From NCBI GenBank assembly GCA_022835595.1, contig BQUP01000003.1, positions 1,474,975 to 1,538,974 on the forward strand: a DNA stretch of 64,000 nucleotides. Reading direction: 5' to 3'. This DNA comes from Cystobasidium ongulense. Taxonomy: Eukaryota > Basidiomycota > Cystobasidiomycetes > Cystobasidiales > Cystobasidiaceae. Made by a program: the position numbers and the translations under genes. Under the pieces are notes generated by a model. The model saw only the letters and a program-made list of their open reading frames with translations. It was not told where the DNA came from and did no database searches. Position 1 is the stretch's first letter. The number at the start of each line of letters is the position of its first letter. Of this stretch, positions 60,401 to 64,000 are shown in pieces.

Positions 60401-60569
60401 TGATGGACACGAGCAGACTCTGTCCAGTCCACTCTCCCTGAAATAAATGACAACCCGAGTTAGCTGGCTTTCGTGCTTCCAACCTTCGGATCTTCCCAAT
60501 CAGGGAATGCTGGGTATATTTTGCCTCGCCCACCGGTACTACTACTCCTTGGACTTTGGGAAAATCCAC
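54404..60569 (-). CDS. large Rho guanine-nucleotide exchange factor (DH-PH)
   Basis: Six exons (minus): 59471-60569, 58050-59380, 57028-57939, 56712-56961, 56552-56644, 54404-56466. They sum to 5,748 nt (1,915 aa), which closes. Residues 1-790 are Ser/Ala/Pro-rich and disordered. The DH domain starts near D-E-T-F-Y-H-T-L-L-E-L-V-N-S-E-S-G-Y and includes V-H-F-S-L-L-S-I, F-A-D-F-L-I-K-P-V-Q-R-I-C-R-Y-P-L-L-F. A Ser-rich insert lies inside it. The PH domain follows (V-L-L-I-G-S-A-H, G-F-Y-G-L-V-L-Y-N-S-H-L-V-F-F, W-L-P-L-R-L-F-D-L, then I-W-V-E-A-C-R-T-K-W-L-E-D). The last 680 residues are disordered and Ser-rich. No PB1 domain, so not Cdc24. The start is uncertain: Met at 60569, the Met at 60290, or an upstream exon spliced to the acceptor near 60440 are all possible. 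RAC1 in this window is a candidate substrate (inference). Confidence 0.87.
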
Positions 60570-62352
60570 GCTTTGCGGGAAGGCTAGCTCACCTTGGCAG
60601 AAGAAGCACTACGACGAACTGCAGTACGCACTGTACTACTATTGGCGACCTATTTGATGTGGTGTCCACAAGAAGGACTGTCCGGGCTTTTTGCTCCAAG
60701 TCTCCTCACTCTTTGCCTGACGATGCTGATGATTGTTGACTCTCTTCTGCGCCTCCCTACGGCAGTATTTCGGTTTTTTCCTAGTTTCCCTTGACCCCTT
60801 GACTTAAGGTTTTTCTCTTCTCGCGTGATGTCTTCGCACCCCCCGTCGGGCTCGGTCTCCAAGTTTGAGCTTTTGCGGTGCCGTACGGTGTGTCCAGCGC
60901 TTTTGCTTTGCGAGGATGATGCCGCGATCGACACGGGTGCTTTTTGGAGAAGGGAAAAACCCAGACTTCTGCCTTACTCTACTTCTACCCAACTCTACCA
61001 CTTGTCTATTATCAGCAAGAGAAACTCTGAAAAGAAGCGACCAATGTGGATTTAGAAGTGTGTGTATGTGGTCCAGTACAAAGCAGCAAGCAAGGCTACA
61101 GCCAAATTCAAAGTCCCAAAAGGATAATGAGGATGACTTCTCATCCTCTGTCCTGCATGCTCGCTAAGTAATCCGCCATTCCTGTCACCGCGCATGGGTC
61201 TTGCCTGAGCCAGAGCAAGACCATAATCCACGCCCCTTCCGCATACTCGACAAGTTTCCGAGTAGCGCTTGGGCTGACCATGCAACTATAACAACAGGCG
61301 GAGACGACCTAGAATCATCAAGCAGAATCAACACCGTGAAACATGATTCATGCAAACAGCTAATCTTCCCTTCGTACGATATCTCAACATGCACCTCAAT
61401 AAACGTAGTGATTATGTTTGCACGATGCGCGTACACCCATTTTTATCATTTCAGGGTTAGTTGTTTGCGGCGTACACCAGCTTAGAGGCCTCGACACGTA
61501 GTGGCTTTGACAGCACAAGGCTCACTACTCACATGCCTCCACCGTTTCGCAACCTGATGCGGAATGCCAGCCTTGTCGACGTTATCAGCAGTCTGGGTAT
61601 AAAAACTGTTCAAAGCTAAGACAGGCCAGTACATACACCCATCGCACTTTGATGACACTCGTATATACAGTTGAATATGAAGAACAAGGTAAGACTACGA
61701 TATCACCGCGACGAAGCCAGTTCTACAGTTCTCAGTAATATGATAAAAGTGCGCATTCGTCCAGGCATGGCTTTGTTCACCGGATCGCCCATCCCCATCT
61801 TTCTGCCCAGCGCCCCGGATTATGGAAGGTGATAATGAAGCACGTCGCGAATTACATGCGATAACGCGGCCATTATTAACGATAGAGGTGCCTGTAAGTA
61901 CCTCAAGAGGGCCAGATGTGTGCAATAAAAGCATCCTTTGCAGGTGGAGATGGGATTTCGTACAAACCCTGCCTTTTGACATCGCGTTGGCCACTGAAGA
62001 CACGTGCAAAGAGGTCGCAGCAGCGGTCATGCGGCTATTTACGTCAGCGGTGTCTTGGTGGTCACGTGACTACAATGTTACAGGCAGACTCCCTTGCGTC
62101 AGCGCTGACTAAGCTATACAGGATACAAAAGGGCTTTTTACTTTTTATTCGAATAAATGTCCGTCCTTTTACTTTCATAGCCCAGCAACGAGCGCGTATA
62201 CAGTTCTCGTACTCAATGATATCATAGGGACGTAATGGACACGCTCAATAACGCCCGACCAAGTATTGCACAATTCACGGGGTATCGGCTACTGTCACAA
62301 AGGTACAGGGCTAGATCAGATATTTTTGACCTGGGCCTGTACCTTTGAATAG
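60570..62352. other. gene-poor stretch
   Basis: 1.8 kb without a supported gene. It contains the RhoGEF promoter on the left. A TATA-like string at 61598-61604 lies about 75 bases before a 51-codon frame (61677-61832, plus) that has no known resemblance. Many overlapping short frames look like chance. Confidence 0.45.
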
Positions 62353-62802
62353 TTGATGCCGTCTTGATAGTGGATCCCTGGTGGTAGGTCGTCGGTCCAC
62401 TTGACCATGCACCAGGATTTAGCTGAGAATACCTCTCCGGTCTATGGGAACCCCGCAGCAGAGCTTCTAGCCATGGACAGAATCCACAGACTTGTTCGTT
62501 TAGGCCTTTAGACAGGGACAAACTCTGCGAAAAACTAACATCCAAATCTTTTTGATTCTCCTTTAGGGTCAACATCGGCCAGTCATCGTCAAGCGACTTA
62601 TCATCGAGAACAGCATTGAAAGCAAGATCGTGGAGCTCCAGAAGAAGAAAGAGAATATGACTGGAGCGTATGTCATTTTCATCACCCACTCGCTTACCCC
62701 AATGCTGACTCCATTCTTGACGCTCGCAGTGCACTAGGAGACGACGACCAGGCTTTGGGGCGCCTCACACCAGAAGATCTCTCTTTCCTTTTCGTAATGT
62801 AA
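62353..62802 (+). pseudogene. C-terminal fragment of a RAD16/RAD5-like SNF2 helicase
   Basis: Four exon-like pieces: 62353-62383 (V-L-I-V-D-P-W-W), 62448-62493 (N-P-A-A-E-L-L-A-M-D-R-I-H-R-L), 62567-62667 (G-Q-H-R-P-V-I-V-K-R-L, E-N-S-I-E-S-K-I) and 62730-62802 (L-T-P-E-D-L-S-F-L-F). They match the end of the helicase C-terminal lobe (motif VI) and tail of Rad16-type DNA-repair translocases. Splice phases between all four agree, and a stop closes the last. The acceptor before the second piece reads GG at 62446-62447 instead of AG, and no upstream helicase coding sequence exists in the preceding 1.7 kb. The full protein normally has over 700 residues. So this is a truncated remnant of a host gene, and it is not likely to be functional. 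Confidence 0.75.
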
Positions 62803-63140
62803 TCTTGGGTGGACCCTCCAGTTAATATTTAGGTACGAGGTGTGTGTCACGCCGAGGTAGATTCTTCGGTATTGGGTCTGCGTGTTTGGAAGGAAGGAAA
62901 AAAGGTGCGGTATCAGCTGGTTTGACTGACCGTAGTGATTGGGAAATAGAGGAGGAACTTGAACGTACGCTTTGACTTGCAACATGTAGTGCACATTATG
63001 TAGATTTACTGAGCAATGGCCCTCTTTCATGCTTTTGCAATGCTATCTTCGGCAACGACCTGAAAATCTTAAGCTGGCTGCCAGGTATCGTTGACTGCCT
63101 CCAGCCGTTGGTTATATTCCGACTTTGCACCCAAATCTTC
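62803..63140. other. spacer between helicase fragment and 5S rRNA gene
   Basis: 338 bases with no gene. Could carry upstream elements for the RNA polymerase III gene, but none is recognised. Confidence 0.5.
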
Positions 63141-63258
63141 ATCTACGGCCATACCAAGCAAAAAGCACTGCATCCCGTCCGATCTGCAAAGTTAAGCTGC
63201 TTAGGGCCTCGTCAGTACTATGGTGGGGGACCACATGGGAATCCGAGTTGCCGTGGAT
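63141..63258 (+). rRNA. 5S ribosomal RNA
   Basis: 118-nt gene. The ends pair over nine bases (ATCTACGGC with GCCGTGGAT), forming helix I. The interior shows the 5S order: GGCCATACCA, AGCACTGCATCCCGTCCGAT, GTTAAGC (box A region of the internal promoter), GTACTATGGTGGGGGACCAC and GGGAATCCGAG (box C region and loop E). A CTTTT run starting at 63259 is suited to RNA polymerase III termination. It stands alone among protein genes instead of in an rDNA repeat, as is common in fungi with dispersed 5S genes. Confidence 0.95.
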
Positions 63259-63263
63259 CTTTT
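63259..63263 (+). terminator. RNA polymerase III T-run terminator of the 5S gene
   Basis: CTTTT directly after the 3' end of the 5S RNA. Four T residues are the minimal length usually needed. Confidence 0.7.
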
Positions 63264-64000
63264 GTAACTTCTTTTTGCACATTTACAAAAGAATTGATTA
63301 GCATGCGACCTTGCGTTATGTGATTTGCGTACGTTTGCTACACTATCTGGTTTAAGCGTGGTTTGAGCGCTTGTCGGCTTTTTTTGTGTCTTTACCTTCA
63401 CCAAAAAGCTCTGTTCGTGCTCGCTATCCCGCATCAGTCTATACGAGCACAGCGCTCCAGAAGGGCAAGGAAAACTTACAGTATGCTGCAATAATCGTGA
63501 AGAGCATGATAGAAACATGCTTAGAAATGCCGCTATCACTCGTTGAGAATCCCATTTGTCTAGTGCACCAGACGCGACGGGGTGTACCGGAAAGAGAAGA
63601 TCAGTAGCTTAAGGACGCCTTGAGAATGCATCCCGCTGCAATTGACATTGCTGGCATGGAAACAATGCAGACCAGCAGTGGTTCGCTTGCACTTCTTATG
63701 CCGCTGTCCTTCACGTGTACCTGCGCGCGAGTTGCCTTCAAGCTTCTTGCATGCGTACCATTCCATTCTTGAACCGGGACATTCCAGACTACACTCCTTT
63801 ACAGCAGCAAGAACGTGGACACCATCTTCTTCTTGGATCTAGGAAGGATGCGAGTCCCCTCTTGACAGTCACATCTTGCTAAACGCGGTGTCGTCGGTGA
63901 ATGCTTCTGGATGAAAACATTGGTATAGACCCCCAGCCTAGAGGGCTTGATCCAGTTCGCAAGCATGGTGGGTTCATTCGATGCCAGTTCTACACATTCG
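63264..64000. other. end of window, no gene recognised
   Basis: About 740 bases with only short unsupported frames on both strands. The region could be upstream sequence of a gene beyond the window. Confidence 0.45.

Noticed and set aside
59834-60442. Plus-strand open frames of 100-190 codons opposite the RhoGEF N-terminus
   Set aside because: They mirror the Ser/Ala-rich minus-strand coding sequence and carry only low-complexity residues.
62353-62802. Functional RAD16 gene
   Set aside because: Only the final part is present, the preceding 1.7 kb has no helicase motifs, and one splice acceptor is lost.

Overview
This window is nuclear DNA of an intron-dense fungus, most likely a basidiomycete. 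The evidence is a GPI-type copper-radical glyoxal oxidase, typical fungal regulators (an APSES factor of the MBP1 type, a HOG1 kinase, RAC1), short 50-110 nt GT-AG introns with very small exons, and a dispersed 5S rRNA gene whose core resembles basidiomycete 5S RNA. I cannot assign a genus. Gene models were built by joining exons by eye. Where a model is described as closing, the summed exon lengths are a multiple of three and the family's conserved motifs read across each junction.

Layout. 1-872: 3' part of a glyoxal oxidase. 1684-5620 (+): EFL1, the ribosome-maturation GTPase. 6364-7362 (-): RAC1. 8230-10217 (+): beta-lactamase-fold serine hydrolase with a frame break. 10925-13082 (+): unknown Ser-rich protein. 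13355-13902 (-): complex I subunit GRIM-19/NDUFA13. 14321-18851 (-): a 1,434-residue protein joining an RVxF-like motif, a CBM21-like domain and an MDR oxidoreductase. 19213-20772 (+): alpha/beta hydrolase. 21383-21965 (-): complex I subunit NDUFB7, in six exons. 22416-25582 (+): MBP1. 25893-28136 (-): equilibrative nucleoside transporter. 28986-30258 (-): secreted, tail-anchored protein. 30633-31679 (-): unknown acidic protein. 32255-34648 (-): Dal5-type MFS permease in 13 exons. 35346-38020 (-): two tandem F-box-like proteins. 38296-39861 (-): RMT2 arginine methyltransferase. 40034-42161 (+): membrane alpha/beta hydrolase. 42520-43868 (-): HPP-family membrane protein. 45242-47528 (+): HOG1. 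48831-49412 (+): ribosomal protein eS12. 50022-51621 (-): ER J-protein. 52472-53608 (-): ribosomal protein uL1. 54404-60569 (-): large DH-PH RhoGEF. 62353-62802 (+): decayed fragment of a RAD16-like SNF2 helicase. 63141-63258 (+): 5S rRNA gene.

Most genes are unrelated housekeeping or regulatory genes. Some functional links are visible: RAC1 and the RhoGEF could be a GTPase/exchange-factor pair, HOG1 and MBP1 are other regulators, EFL1, eS12 and uL1 serve the ribosome, and GRIM-19 and NDUFB7 serve complex I. No mobile element, CRISPR array or secondary-metabolite cluster is evident.

The most unusual points are the RVxF/CBM21/MDR fusion, a set of very short exons (5, 8, 9, 12, 15, 15, 16, 17, 17, 18 and 20 nt of coding sequence), two GC-AG introns, and the SNF2 helicase fragment next to the 5S gene.
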